This document shows positions 10,382 to 22,154 of a stretch of 64,000 nt of DNA, piece after piece. The position numbers and the translations under genes were made by a program. Every line of letters begins with the position of its first letter. The stretch's first letter is position 1. Source of the stretch: Colocasia esculenta (Eukaryota > Streptophyta > Magnoliopsida > Alismatales > Araceae); the NCBI GenBank assembly GCA_014218235.1, contig CM024766.1:20557346-20621345 (forward strand), read 5' to 3'. Below the pieces are notes generated by a model. It had not been told where the DNA came from. It was given only the letters and a program-made list of their open reading frames with translations, and made no database searches.

Positions 10382-12838
10382 ATTACATATAATAAGTGCA
10401 ATACTAAACAAATACATTAAAATAAGAAGTGTAATACTATCATTAAACTGAAAGTGAACAATTAATTAAACTAAACTAATGTCTAGAAGGAAGAGTTTGT
10501 ACTAATTGTTTTTCCTAATTGGGATGTATACCCCATTAGTGTTTGTATTTGGATTCTTTACAAACGTCTATCCCATGGCTAATAAGTGGTGTGTAACACA
10601 CTTCTAAACGCCTATCCCATGGCTCCAAGGGAGTTGGGAAGGGGAGAGGATTGTGACTTCCTGCACATTAAAAATTCATTGTGACTTCCAGCCGCTTGGA
10701 ATGTTTTTTGTTTTTTTTAAGATATACGTATATCTATTATATCCTATTACATTATTTATCCTTGCAATTAAATCCTCCCTTTAAACTTGACTCTCATGAG
10801 ATTTCAAATCTTTAATCTCAGGCATGTTTGGTATGAGATTAATTAAATGGGGATAGGGATAAATTAATTTGGGAATACTTTATCCTTATTGCTAATCCGC
10901 CTCTTGTTTGGTATTTTTAGGATTAGATTTTTGAAGATAACCCCATTCTCTGTTTGGTAAGAACAGTGTTAATGTGGGGCTAAAACTTTTAGTTTTACTT
11001 TTATACCCTCCTTATCCTCGTTTAGCTTATCCCCTGTTTGGTTCATATCTATATATGTATGCATACATATGTACATATAAATTCAAAAGTTTGCACAGTA
11101 ATTTCTCATCTAACTAGAATTGATCATTCTGTTTTATTTTTTTAGAATATATTGGTCCTCAAATGGATGATATAGCCGGTACAGGTAGAACTAGTCTACC
11201 ATCTACATTCTATATTCTCTAGAAAACACATCTTCATTTACATACATAGTAAGAGAATCAGAAGAGCAACTTAGAGATATTTTTTCTCTTCTACTTGGTA
11301 TTCTAAACCCACTCTTAAAAGATGCATTCTGGTTCCTTTCTCACTCTTTATTTCCTTCTGTAGATTAGATAAAAAAATGGGATAACGTAAGAGATGTCTT
11401 GTAAGGGGAAGATAGATAGATGCTACATGCAGAGCCATGTAATCTAAGCAAGCATGAAAATAATTGCAGAAAATTAAATTACAGAAAACTACAGAAATAA
11501 AATTGTAGAAAAATTAAAGAAAATTAAGTCATAAATGCTAAAAATTTGAAGAAGAAACTAATATCAATGAATGAAATACATAACATAATGTTACTAACCT
11601 TTTAATTCGTAAAGTTGTTCTAAAATCTGCAAAAATGTACACCATATTTAATAAACATAATTAACCAAACAAAATTATGTGAATGCGTCACTTTAAGCAC
11701 GGTGACCACAGTCATGTGACTGTGTCACTGAGAGACAATCACTGTTGTGAAAAATTACTTGGGGAAGGATCTCCACTAAATATTGTTTGAACTCTTGTGA
11801 TATACAAGTGTTTAGCCTGCTGCCATAGATGGGGAAGAGGAAGAGGATGATAATATTTTGAGTCCAAGGGCATTATATATTCTCTCTACTCAAGTTGTCA
11901 TTCCCAATTACACTTTTTTCATAAGAAATAGGATAGAAAATGTTTATTACTTGGGTTGCACGAAAAATTTCTACTAGCTCTACACATGTTTTGTATCTAC
12001 CGGCACGATCGAGTAGTAAATTACTTTTTATAATATACATAATTCCATCATCACCCGAAGAATATAATGCCTCCAAAAAAATATTTGCTCCTCTCACACA
12101 AAGTTTCTTTGGTTAGAGGACAAAATTGTAGTGAAAGGAGCTTAGTATCTAAATTATGAGGTAGCATCCACGCCCTCTCAATGAGCTAGCTTGATGAGAT
12201 GTAACAAATAAAAGAGATAACTATTCTATTATCCGGAAACAGGATCTTGGAGACATGATATTTTGTGTTGTTTTCATGATATGTCATTCTATGACCCTAC
12301 CTTCTGATCCATCTTTTGGAAAATAGTTGTCTTTTTATAATAATATATAATATGTAATATCTACTTCCTTCCCTTTGTCTAGCTATACCATAATGTTGTC
12401 TAAGTCTAAAAAATAATCTTCTTCGAGATCAGGGTCATCCCCCTTGGGAAGCCTACTTGAATTAGTAATGCGCATGATGGAGGTGCCCTCGCCGGAGCCA
12501 GAGATGGGTGGTTTTTGAAGGTGACAGGGGGTAGCATTGAAAAGAGAAGAAGATTGGAGGAGCAGATCTTTTTTATTAAAACATAAGCGAAATCTAGCAT
12601 CATATTTTTTCTCATTCGCCCTTATTTTTTTAATTGAATAATTATACAAAAAATGTACTTCGCCAAATAATACTTATATGCCATTATGGACTAATCATAT
12701 AATCTTGATTTGGTGCTATATATGATCTATAAATGGGTCGAGAACAGTGATGGCATCTTTATCTTTGGGCCTCTTTCCACCATAGTCATTTGATTTCGAC
12801 CCTTCTAGTACTATCTCCATTTCTTGACATGATACCAG
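10382..12838. other. CACTA internal non-coding region
   Basis: No gene is supported here. The stretch is AT-rich. CTATCCCATGGCT occurs twice at about 10568 and 10609. Four GTTTGGT words in one orientation occur between 10828 and 11045, within sequence resembling a worn MITE, but I cannot find clean inverted ends. Open frames at 11873-12097 and 12383-12649 (minus) show no family I recognise. The region probably held promoter and leader sequence upstream of TNP2. Confidence 0.5.
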
Positions 12839-12880
12839 AGATGGATGTTGGCCGCTTGTCGGCGGGCATCGTCAACGCCA

Positions 12881-13326
12881 CCCTCAACGGGGAGGGAACC
12901 TTGGACATCACACAAGTTATACACTAGGTAGAGTAAAAACTTCAAATGAAAAAAAAATCCAAAGAATATATTAATTCTAAGATATGAGATAACAACACAA
13001 ATAAAAGGTAGCACTATAATATCCGTGGTAGTTTAAAAACCAAAGACAACACAATTTTTTTAAAAAAATCACACAGGCTCCCTCCTCTAGGGACAGTACA
13101 CCCTCAACGGGGAGGGAACCTTGGACATCACACAAGTTATACACTAGGTAGACAAAAAAACTTCAAATGAAAAAATAAAAATCCAAGAAGATAATATTAA
13201 TTCTAAGACATGAGATAACAACACAAATAAAAGGTAGCACTATATATATCCGTGGTAGTTTAAAAACCAAAGACAACACAAATTTTTTTTTAAATCACAC
13301 AGGCTCCCTCCTCTAGGGACAGTACC
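12881..13326. repeat. Tandem duplication, about 220-bp unit, two copies
   Basis: The unit starting CCCTCAACGGGGAGGGAACC at 12881 recurs at 13101. Both copies contain the same landmarks, such as CACACAAGTTATACACTAGG and GGTAGCACTATA, and end in CCTCCTCTAGGGACAGTAC. Differences are mostly single-base indels in A or T runs, so the duplication is fairly recent. No gene is present. Confidence 0.9.
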
Positions 13327-13560
13327 CCTTCGCCATGTGAAGCCCCCTGCCCCCGCCAGAACCCCCCCCCCCCCCCCACCCCCCCCCCCCCCCCCCCCCC
13401 CAGTCGGGACCCCCCCCCCTCCAGAACCCTCCCTCCATGCGCAACCCCCCCCCACCCCCCCCCCCCCCAATCGGGACCCCCCCCCCCTCTCCAGAACCCT
13501 CCCTCCCTGTGCAAGCCCCCCCCCTCCAGAACCCCCCTCCCAGCGCAAGTCCCTCCCCCG
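13327..13560. repeat. Extreme C-tract minisatellite
   Basis: Runs of 9 to more than 20 C are separated by short words: CCAGAACCCTCCCTCC, GTCGGGACC and GCGCAA. The order of words suggests two to three degenerate copies of a unit of about 70 bp. The minus strand, which is sense for the transposase genes, is therefore packed with G runs. Open frames reading Gly-rich or Pro-rich protein are artefacts of the composition. Confidence 0.9.
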
Positions 13561-13565
13561 ATAGA

Positions 13566-15135
13566 TGAACGCGGCATTGTTGACTGTACATTTTCGTTGT
13601 CTAGAGTTCCATGCACGAATCAATATACTCACCTTCTCTAAACTGTTTCATAGATTTAAAATAGTAAAAATGAACTAATAGAGTGGTGAGAACAGGTCAT
13701 ATCCACAGAGAGGCTGGATAGAATTTGACTTAAGAACTATTTTTTGGGACACTCTTTCAACAATGCATTAAAAGTAAATATGTAAACAGCACCGACCAAA
13801 TCCCTCACAATCTTGACAGATCAAACTTAATGAAAGAACAAGTTGAATTGAAATTAAAAGGGGATTGGTATCAATGTACCCTCTCAATTGAGGGATCAAA
13901 CAAATAGACGGAAATCTGAACTAAAAATTCTCAAATGACTAGATGAACAAATCAAAATAGATAACGAACACTTTGCGACACATAGATGCAACCTCCAGTT
14001 TTGGAACGATCTGGAACTCAAAAGAAAGGAAAGATGGCAGAACATAAATCTTTAAAAGAAAACATTCAAATCAATGTACCCCTAAAGCACAAGGGATGAA
14101 CAATCAACAATTGTAATTCTCCACAAACACCGGATTGTATCCTCATAACTCAAGGATCGGACACAAAAAATAAGAAACAGAAATTTATAGTTGCTAAATC
14201 AGGCTTCCACTGCTATTACTGAAGAACATGGATCAAAATGAGATAGGGAATAAATTAAAGAACTCAATCAAAGATTTGCACGGAGAATAATGTGAACTAA
14301 AATTTCAGATCACTGTACCCTGCAACACACTGGATCGAACTCTCTTGAACACAGAAGAAGTGAAGAACAAATGCAGTAGAACTAATTTCCTAATCCTCTG
14401 CAGCCGAATCTCTTACAACAAGAAAACAGAAAACAGACAAACAATTGTAATCGTCCTCCGGATGCCTTCACAGAACATAAAAGAAATGGAATTAACGCAG
14501 CAGCAATGGAAATAGATTGCCCCTTTATTTACACTTTGTGCACTCAGAATTTTTTTCTTTCTTTTCCATAATGCTGCACAACCCATCACTTTTCAAGAGT
14601 ATCGAGTCCAACTTTACTCAGATCCGGGGAATTTTTCATGGATATTTTTTTTTTCATTTGCTTTTGCTTTTGCTTTTGCTTTTTCTTTTCTTTTCCTCTT
14701 AAAGGAGGATGGGCAGTCAGGTTCTTTGATCACATGCCTTCACTTCCTTCACAATTCACTTAAGGGGAAGGGAGAAAACCAATCACCTCTCTCCTACTAG
14801 TCTTAACAATTTTCTACATTCGGGTTCAACTAGTCTAAGTGGTTGTGTAGTGTGTGTATAAAAATTTCTTGCCATAAATCCTTACATAAGGTAAACAAGA
14901 AGTACATATAATCCTTTACTAGAGGCTACCTAACATGAATGTTTGCAAAGGAATGTGACAACTACAAAATTTTAATGGTTAAAGATCCGACACATAGTCT
15001 GTGTTTTGCAATGCCAAGCATTTTTTATTCAAAGATGAAACATTGTGAAATTTTCTTTTTATTTCCACTTGCTCATATAAAGAAAGAAAACGAAGCATTA
15101 GTTAGGATGAGGACTATGAATGTATGTTTATTCTA
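13566..15135 (-). repeat. Athila-type 3' LTR (left)
   Basis: The R-U5 half (13566 to about 14420) aligns with the right LTR: TGAACGCGGCATTG, GTGGTGAGAACAGG, GTACCCTCTCAATTGAGGGA. The right-hand limit is inferred from a polypurine tract at 15136. The U3 half (about 14540-15135) does not resemble the U3 of the right LTR. A possible TATA box on the minus strand is at about 14524. The inner edge is uncertain. Confidence 0.6.
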
Positions 15136-15151
15136 CCTCTCCCCCCTACTT
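15136..15151 (-). promoter_or_regulatory. Candidate polypurine tract of the Athila-type element
   Basis: Minus strand AAGTAGGGGGGAGAGG. It lies between the integrase remnant and the left LTR, where plus-strand DNA synthesis would be primed. The LTR would then begin TAGAATAAAC, with TA in place of the usual TG. Confidence 0.55.
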
Positions 15152-15257
15152 ATTTACAGGAAAACAAAGTAAGACAGAGAATTACCTGATAAAAGAAATA
15201 TGTACACTTGGGTTACCTCCCAAGAGCGCTAAGTTTACCGTCTTCAGCCAGACGCAA

Positions 15258-15530
15258 TTAGGCTCCATTTGGCTCAGCTATCTTGGTAGACTCAATTTTT
15301 AAGGAAAGTGGGCTTTCAAAGAAATGCTTTAACCTTTGCCCATTAACAGTAAATGATTGTCCATTTTTAGGATCAAGAATAGTGACAGCACCATTGTCAC
15401 AAGCTTTGACGACAGTATAAGGACCATCCCATCGGGACTTCAATTTTCCCGGAAATAAACGAAGCCTAGAATTAAACAACCAAACCTTATCATGCACTTG
15501 AAAAGTTTTTCTATGAATGTGTTTGTCATG
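15258..15530 (-). pseudogene. Integrase C-terminus (Athila-type), remnant
   Basis: The stretch encodes the last part of a gypsy integrase: KVWLFNSRLRLFPGKLKSRW followed by WDGPYTVV and VNGQRLKHF, the GPY/F-like module that follows the catalytic core. The usual HHCC finger and DDE core are absent. Upstream, in another frame, the sequence passes almost directly into the linker that normally precedes reverse transcriptase. The fusion point therefore marks a deletion of several kilobases. It could not act as an integrase. Confidence 0.75.
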
Positions 15531-15559
15531 GAATGCTTTGGCTTTGGCTTTACAAGATT

Positions 15560-16526
15560 GCTAGCAATTATGATGGGCCAAGTCTCATTCTCTACTAAAA
15601 ATATGTTCCTTAAATTAGCAGGGAGTGGTTTTAGCTCAACCTTAGGAGGACACTCTAATGGAAATGATGGATCATTATTCTGAAATAGGGAACTGAATTG
15701 TCCTTCCTCTCTCTCAAACCCTAGAGCACAGGGTTGGTCTACTGCTTCTTCCACACAAGATTCTTCTAAGGAGTCTACCACTAGACAACTCTCTCCTTGA
15801 TCATGATGCCTGGAGGCCCTAAAAATATTGATACTAACATGCCTATCCCCAAATGATATATCCATCGTCCCGGTAGCACAATCAATGTTAGCTCTAGCTA
15901 TGGCCAAAAAAGTTTTACCAAGGATGATGGTGGATTGAGTTAAATCTTGAGGAGTGTTCATGTCCAGAATGATGAAATCGGTAGGGAAATAACAATCATT
16001 GATTTTCACTATAGCATCTTCAACTAAGCCTTTAGGAGTGGTAACAGAACGATCGGCTAGTTGGAGGACAACAGAAGTGGGTTTCAATTCTCCTAACTTG
16101 AATTTCTCAAAAATGGCAGAAGGAGGAGATTGACCCTGGCACTAAAATCTAAAAGGCCGCTTTCAAAAGTGACTCCACCAATGGTGCAAGGAATTAGTGG
16201 AGTGCCTGGATCTTTGAGCTTCTTAGGGAGTTGGTTCAAGACAATGGTACTCATAATTCTAGAAGAATGATTGTTTCAGTTTTATTTCTCACTTCACGTT
16301 TTGGAGTACACATTTCTTTTAGAAATTTGGCATAGGCAGGCACATGCTTGATGGCATCAAGGAGAGGAATGTTGATGTGAACTTGCTTAAAAAGTTCCAA
16401 GAGTTCTTCATTACCAGTTGGTTTGTTTTTGGATTTTGGCTTTAAAGCTTCAGGAAAAGGGATTCTTGGAATGTAACAGCTTGGATCATCATTCATTTTG
16501 ATTTTGTCTAGAGATTCTTCAGTCAT
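15560..16526 (-). pseudogene. Protease and pre-RT linker (Athila-type), broken
   Basis: Two open stretches, 16526-16251 and 16087-15560, flank a gap with a frame change. The first encodes the gag-to-protease linker (PYPEALKPK-like, then HINIPLLDAI and KFLKEMC). The second holds the protease-like fold: DRSVTTPKGLVEDA, FIILDM and the flap-side IILGKTFLAIARA. The usual catalytic DTGA/DSGA segment would fall near the gap at 16090-16250. The linker continues to LPANLRNIF, which in intact relatives leads into reverse transcriptase; here it does not. Confidence 0.7.
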
Positions 16527-16684
16527 CTTCTCTTTTCCCTTGGATTATTCTTTTGCAATATTTTCTTCAATCTCTTCTTCAGTTTCAATTTAATTTTCTT
16601 TATCCTCATGCAATGTTGACATGTGTGGGTGAGGATTTATCCTGATTTTTTCACTTCTTAAAGTAGACACAGTTTTAACATTTT

Positions 16685-18361
16685 CTACTTGGGGGCCCCT
16701 AGCTTGGGCAGGAGGATGGTCCTATTGTATAGGTTGATTCTGAATTTTTGGTGCTGGAATGTTCTGGACAAAAGCTTGTTGTGTGTTTGATGGTGGAGGT
16801 GCATTTGGTCTAGCAGGTGGTCTGTACTTTGGACTTGATGGTACTGCTGATTCTGATAAAATCCGAGAGGGTTGTTCCTTGGGTTTGCTACAGCTTGACT
16901 TGGCAGCTGACCTGATTCCCTCCTTTGACATACTTCAGCAATCTGGGACTCTATCCTTGTCAAATTTTGTTGAAAATTTTGGTTTTGAGTTTGATATTGA
17001 TTTTGTTGTTCTTGCACAATTTGGCATAGAGTCGCCATCATGTTTTGGAGTTGATTTATTTTATCTTCCCAATTGGGCTGAGGAGGTGGTGGTTGATTTG
17101 AAGGTTGCTGAAAATTGGTGTAAGTAAATTGATTGGTGTTTTGATTTTCTTGGACTTGTGGAGGTTTGGAATAAGAAGATTGGCCAAATCCCGAATTCTG
17201 ATTAGGATAGGATTGACCGTACATGGATTGCTTAAAAGAAGGTTGAGACACTTGTTCAGACTGATTTTTCCATGAAACATTCGGGTTATTTCTCCAACCA
17301 GGGTTGTATGTGTTAGAATATGGATCATAGGAGGGTTTGTAGAAACCTTGGGCAGCTTGGACTTGTTCTTGAATAAAAGGAGGCAATTGGGCAATGGTGG
17401 GACAAGCAATGGTAGAGTGAGCTGGGCTAGCACACATAGCACAAGTTTGAGGTGGTTGAGAAAATGTAGGTGTGGCTTGCCCAGTCAAAGACATTAATTG
17501 ATCAAATTTTGTTCCAATTTCTGCTCCAATCTCTGATCAAGTCTATATAAAAGATCTTCTACCCTAGAATCTGATTCTCCTCTCCCTCTTAATTCATACA
17601 ACCCTGCCTTCTTTACAAGTCCTAATGCCATCTCATAAGAGTGGAGTAAGGCATGATTAATAGAATTCTCACTCAATGTTTCAAACAGATCATATGCCTC
17701 ATCCTCGCTCTTAGTCATGAATGCTCCTCCACACGAGGCATCAACCATCTGCCTATTTGATTCTGTCAATCCTTCATAAAAAGCTTGGACTATTTGCCAC
17801 CTCGACAGACCATGGTGGGGACATTTTCTAAGCAACTTTTTTAATCTCTCCCATGATTCATGCATTAATTCTCTAGGGTGTTGGGGGAATCTAGTTATTG
17901 CTCTTCTCATGGTGTTGGTGCGGCCAATGGGGTAAAACTTCTTCAAAAATTCCTGCTGCATTTCTGACCATGTTCTAATGGTTCTCCCTATGGTTCCTAG
18001 CCAATGTTTGGCCTTATCATTTAGAGAGAATGGAAATAGGGTCAGTCTTAAGGCATTTTTAGTGAAATTTTAGATCCTGACAGTGGAACAAATCTCTAGG
18101 AACTCGTCTATATGCCTATAGGGGTCTTCATTGGGATTGCCATAAAAAGATGGCAACATTTGAATGGTTCCAGGCTTGATTTCAAAGTGGTTTGCAGGAA
18201 TTTATGGCCTGATGCAAGTTGCAGGTTGATAGTTAGAAGGAATGAAGTATTCCTTCATCTGTCTAGGTGCGACCTCCTCTACATTCCTACCAACTTGGTT
18301 CTGGTCTTGGTTGGCCATCCTATGGAAGAATCTTTCAATCTCGTCTATAGGTTGAGCCAAA
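16685..18361 (-). pseudogene. gag polyprotein (Athila-type), broken
   Basis: Gag would form the particle that packages element RNA. The retrotransposon gag domain is clear. NPNEDPYRHIDEFLEIC lies near 18130 and LFPFSLNDKAKHWL near 18020. ERLKKLLRKCPHHG is near 17830 and QAFYEGL near 17780. A Cys-His cluster (CAMCASPAHSTIACP) begins near 17440, and a long Gln/Asn/Pro-rich region runs to 16685. A stop at about 18070 and frame changes near 17490 split the frame. The upstream ATG near 18320 (MANQDQN) is the likely start. Confidence 0.78.
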
Positions 18362-19530
18362 TCTAAGTTCAGGGAACGCCTACCAAGCTTGCATAGTTGA
18401 AAAGCCTTCTATTTATGATTTTTGAACTTTTTAAAATTTTTATTGATTTTTGAATTTTTATGAACAAACAAACAAACACTTTCAAAACAAATTAACCTAA
18501 ACACTAAGTGTTCCTTAGACCTATGTTATTTTTCTCAAAATCAGATTTATGCTTGCTTAAACCCAATCCTAACTCTTCTTGTACCGGCCAGGTAAGAGGT
18601 GGAGTAGAGGGAGGCCCCCCTTGCTTTCGCAAAGACCCAATTAAATAACCTCTAACTCACTTAAGCATAAGCTTTTTTAACCTCTAATCCTAGACACCAG
18701 ACTTAAAGAGAAGTTTTGAATTTAAGAAAGGACAAATCTAATTATGAACCCTAGGGCAAGTCTACTGGTTTTATTAAAAGTTTAGGCAAATGCAAGAATG
18801 TGAAAATTTTTGTGATTTTTGGGCAAAGGAAAGGGTGATGAAATCCCTCACCTTATCTTTATGTTTTCAAAAGGGTTATGCCCTTAAGCAGTCCCTTTTA
18901 CAAATGTGAAATGCAACAAATCAAGTTCAAACAATGATTTTCTAATGCTAAGTCTAATGCATGAAACAAGAGATAGAAATCTTACCTTTCCCCTGCACTC
19001 TTCAATGCAGAAAAAGAAATGACAATTAAAATAATGAATGTCCTAAAACAAGTGATTCTAATCTTGAGAAGATGAAAATTTTAATTGCAAAACAAACGGC
19101 TTACATGAAAGAGCGATTTGAATTTTTTTAGATTTTAGATTTTTTATTTTTATTTGGTTTTTGAACTAAATGAAATGAAACTTAACTAAGAAAATATAAA
19201 GTGGTACTATAGACTAATTCCAAACTATTCAAACCACCAAAAGGCCAATTATTACATGCCAACTAGAAAGAAATCCATGTACATACACAGAGAGTACATA
19301 AAATCCTCACTATAAATTTCACTCACACTCTTCTATCTAAAATTCTGAATTAAAAACAAAAGTAAAAAGAATTCAGCAAGCTCTCCTCTCCAAGGGGCTC
19401 AAATGTCAAGCCCAATTTCCATGCTCCACTTCTTGTGCAAATCTGAAATGAAAAGCCCAATAACAAGTCAATAAGAAGCTCAATGCAAATAAAATCAAAT
19501 GAAAGCAGATTTAAATCAAACTCTAATGCC
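18362..19530 (-). other. Leader of the Athila-type element
   Basis: This AT-rich, non-coding stretch lies between the primer-binding site and gag. Long untranslated leaders are normal in Athila/Tat elements. I see no additional gene. Confidence 0.6.
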
Positions 19531-19548
19531 TCCCCGGCAACGACGCCA
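19531..19548 (-). promoter_or_regulatory. Primer-binding site, tRNA-Asp type
   Basis: The minus strand reads TGGCGTCGTTGCCGGGGA, three bases (TCT) after the end of the 5' LTR. It matches the complement of the 3' end of plant tRNA-Asp apart from one base, as is usual for Athila/Tat elements. It fixes both the orientation and the inner LTR edge at 19552. Confidence 0.85.
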
Positions 19549-19551
19549 AGA

Positions 19552-21805
19552 TGAACGCGGCATTGTTGATTGTGCACTTTCGTTGTTCAGAGTTCCTTGC
19601 ACAAGTCAATATGCTCACATTCCCTAAACTGTCTCACAAACATAAAATAGCAAAGATGAACTAGCAAAGTGGTGAGAACAGGCCATTTCCACAGGGAGGC
19701 TAAATAAAGTTCGACTTAGGAAACTATTTTTGGAACACTCTATTGACACTTTTCACCAAAGTAACAATGCATAAAAGTGGATATGTAAACCAAACCAACC
19801 AAATGCCTCACAACTCGACAAGTCAAATAAAAGGAAAGAACAAGCTAAGTGGAAAATAAAAAAAAATGGTAACACTGTACCCTCTCAATTGAGGGATCAA
19901 ATAGATCAACAGAAATCGAAAATAGACATTCTCATACGACTGGATGAATAGATTCAATCAAAGCTAGCCAAAGAACACTCTCACCTCTCCGAATACTCAA
20001 TCCCAAACAGAAAATTATGCATAAATGCAAACTCTCATTCCAAAATCTGAATCTCAAAAGTGAATAGCAGAACAATATCTTAACAGGAAACTACCAAACT
20101 AATGTACCCATATAGCTGAGGGGATGAACAATCTACAATAGTAGTTCTCCAAATGCACAGACAGATGGTCCTGCTTCCAAATGCCGGACAGCACCAATCT
20201 TTCAGCAAAAGAGCAGTAGAAAGAAACTCGCAACCTAACCAAACTAACTCGAATCAATCCTCAGCAATCGAAAACCTCAGATGCTGAACAATCTCTCAAG
20301 AAGAAAAGAAGAACTAGAAATTAACAAATGCACTAGATCGAACTCTGGAACACAAAGAAATGGAAAAGCTATTGGATCCTCCTCACAACAGTCCTCATTA
20401 CACAGAAGAAAGAAGAAAATAAAAACCTCCACTGGATCGAACTCTCCAGCACAAAAGACTGGAAGAAGACATGCAGTCGAATTATTTCTCAATCCTCCAC
20501 AGCTGAATCTCCAAATACTCTTTCGGAATGCCCAAATCTCTTCCCAGCAGCAAACAACAGCAGAAGAAAAAACGAAGCTCAAATAAAATTACAGAAGCCC
20601 TCTAGATCGATCTTTCCAATTCTTGGTCTTTCACACAGTAGATAGACTGAAGAAAGCACAGAAGAAATGGAAGAGGCTCCCTGGATCGTTCTCTTCTAAT
20701 AGTTCCCCCCCAATGCACAGAAGAAAGAAAGAACAGTTGAACTCAGAAAATTGCACAGAAGAAATCGATCTATGACATCTTGCACAGAAGAAAGAAAAAA
20801 AAAAATTCTCTGAATCCATCTCTCCCAGCCCAACTCACAACAACAGTCAAATCCCCATATGTTACAGCAAAGGAAAACCCCAAAAATCCCAACAGCAAGA
20901 ACAACTCTCCTAGCTCTCCTCCAGTCAAACCAGAAGAAATGGAAGAACTCAAAACCCCCCTCACAGCAGCAGAACTCCCGGAAGAAAGGAAAAAAAACAA
21001 AAAAAAAAAATCGAACTCGCCAAGTCCTCAGAACTGAGGACCTTGGGTCCTTAAATAGGCTTCCAGGCGCCTCTGCTCCCTCCCGCGCAAGCTCCAGCCT
21101 CAGCATCGCACGATCGCCAGCACACGCACCAGCTTCGCACGAGAGCTCCGCACGCCCTGCCTCCAGCGCTCCCAACCTTCTTCCCGCTAGTTCCAGCAGG
21201 CCACCTCAACTCCAGCAAGCCACGTCGCCGCCACCTCACCTCCAGGCTCCATCCGCATACCCGATCCGTGCGCCAGCTGCCCGGGCTCCATCACTGCGCA
21301 CACACAGGCTCTGGTCACCCCAGCCGCACACACACAGGTTCTGGCCGCCCCAGCCGCACATAGCTTCTCCTGGCTTATGCTGCTTTCCGCCATTGACCTG
21401 GTGGGAAGAAAGATTGGATAAAGTAGTGATGTGCGTGGCCCAATTAGGTTTAGATGAGAAGGGTAAATGGCATGAGGATTATTATTAAAATTTATTTAAA
21501 TTTTATTTTATATACAAACTAATATTGAAAGAATTAGAGGATTTGTATGAGAATATTTATCAAAGATTATTTATATATGTAAAAAGAGACAATATTTTTA
21601 TTAGTTAAACTATCAAAAAGGCATTGACCTTAATAAATGGAAATCTAACTGTGTTCTACCCAAGAACTTAACTGAAATTTCTCAAAAGACCTATTTAGGG
21701 ATGAAATGAAAATTACAATCAAATTGACAATATTTACAGACAACGAATGTCTAATTTCAACTATATGTAAGAAATTTAATGCTAAAAATTTTGTAATTAT
21801 CAACA
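19552..21805 (-). repeat. Athila-type 5' LTR (right)
   Basis: It runs from TGAACGCGGC to TTATCAACA on the plus strand, 2254 bp. On the minus strand a TATA-like TATTTAA is at 21051-21057. The U3 (21060-21805) closely resembles the LTR starting at 62723 (TGATAATTAC, GGGTAGAACACA). The R-U5 part carries degenerate repeats of a GGATCGAACTCTCC plus CACAGAAGAAA motif between about 20330 and 20820. GC-rich open frames at 20859-21488 are LTR sequence, not genes. Confidence 0.8.
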
Positions 21806-21960
21806 GACACCCTCTCGCCGTAACCCCCCTACGAAGCCCCCCCCCCCACTCCACTGCACCCCCACCCCACCACACGGTGGTGCTTTGCCCAACCCCACCC
21901 CACCCCGCCAAGCCCCCCTCACTCACTACTGGGAACACCCCTCCTACACCATCGGCCGCG
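21806..21960. repeat. C-rich tract right of the Athila insertion
   Basis: The composition (CCCCCCCCCCACTCC, CCCCACCCCACC) resembles the C tract at 13327-13560 on the other side of the retroelement. Athila therefore probably landed in one C-rich segment of the CACTA element. Confidence 0.6.
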
Positions 21961-21963
21961 CAT

Positions 21964-21965
<2 letters not shown>

Positions 21966-21994
<29 letters not shown>
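21966..21994. repeat. (GA)n microsatellite
   Basis: About 14 GA units. A second, interrupted GA-rich stretch follows at 22110-22147. Confidence 0.9.
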
Positions 21995-22154
21995 GCTTAC
22001 CAGAGGAGAAGATGACAAGGGCTCCGGCGGGGTCTGATAGAGGCTTTGACGGTGGTGACGGTGGCGTCCGGCGACCCACAACGACGGCGTCCGGCGACCC
22101 ACGATGGCGAACGCGAGAGAGAGGAGAGAGAGAGAAGAGAGAGAGTAGGAGAAG

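Larger units (their letters stand above)
13566..21805 (-). mobile_element. Athila-type Ty3/gypsy element, pol-deleted, minus strand
   Basis: The two ends share homologous LTR sequence (TGAACGCGGCATTG at 13566 and 19552). The internal region reads on the minus strand as leader, gag, protease, then only the C-terminus of integrase. Primer-site sequence for tRNA-Asp follows the 5' LTR. The gag and the run from protease to the pre-RT linker resemble Athila/Tat elements. Between the linker near 15560 and the integrase tail near 15530, reverse transcriptase, RNase H and the integrase core are missing. It interrupts a C-rich tract of the CACTA element. I find no clean 5-bp target duplication (ATAGA on the left, GACAC on the right). 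Confidence 0.8.

Noticed and set aside
10820..11060. Possible Tourist-like or hAT-like MITE with GTTTGGT words
   Set aside because: The words are in the same orientation and I could not find matching inverted ends or a target duplication.
11873..12649. Open frames 74-88 residues long on the minus strand
   Set aside because: No recognisable domain or neighbouring exon; I could not support a host gene fragment.
13240..13632. Gly-rich and Pro-rich open frames on both strands
   Set aside because: They are products of C homopolymer runs with no domain, no codon structure and mirrored frames.
20281..21488. Long open frames in the right Athila LTR
   Set aside because: They have low complexity Lys/Ser/Pro composition within LTR R and U3, without conserved motifs.
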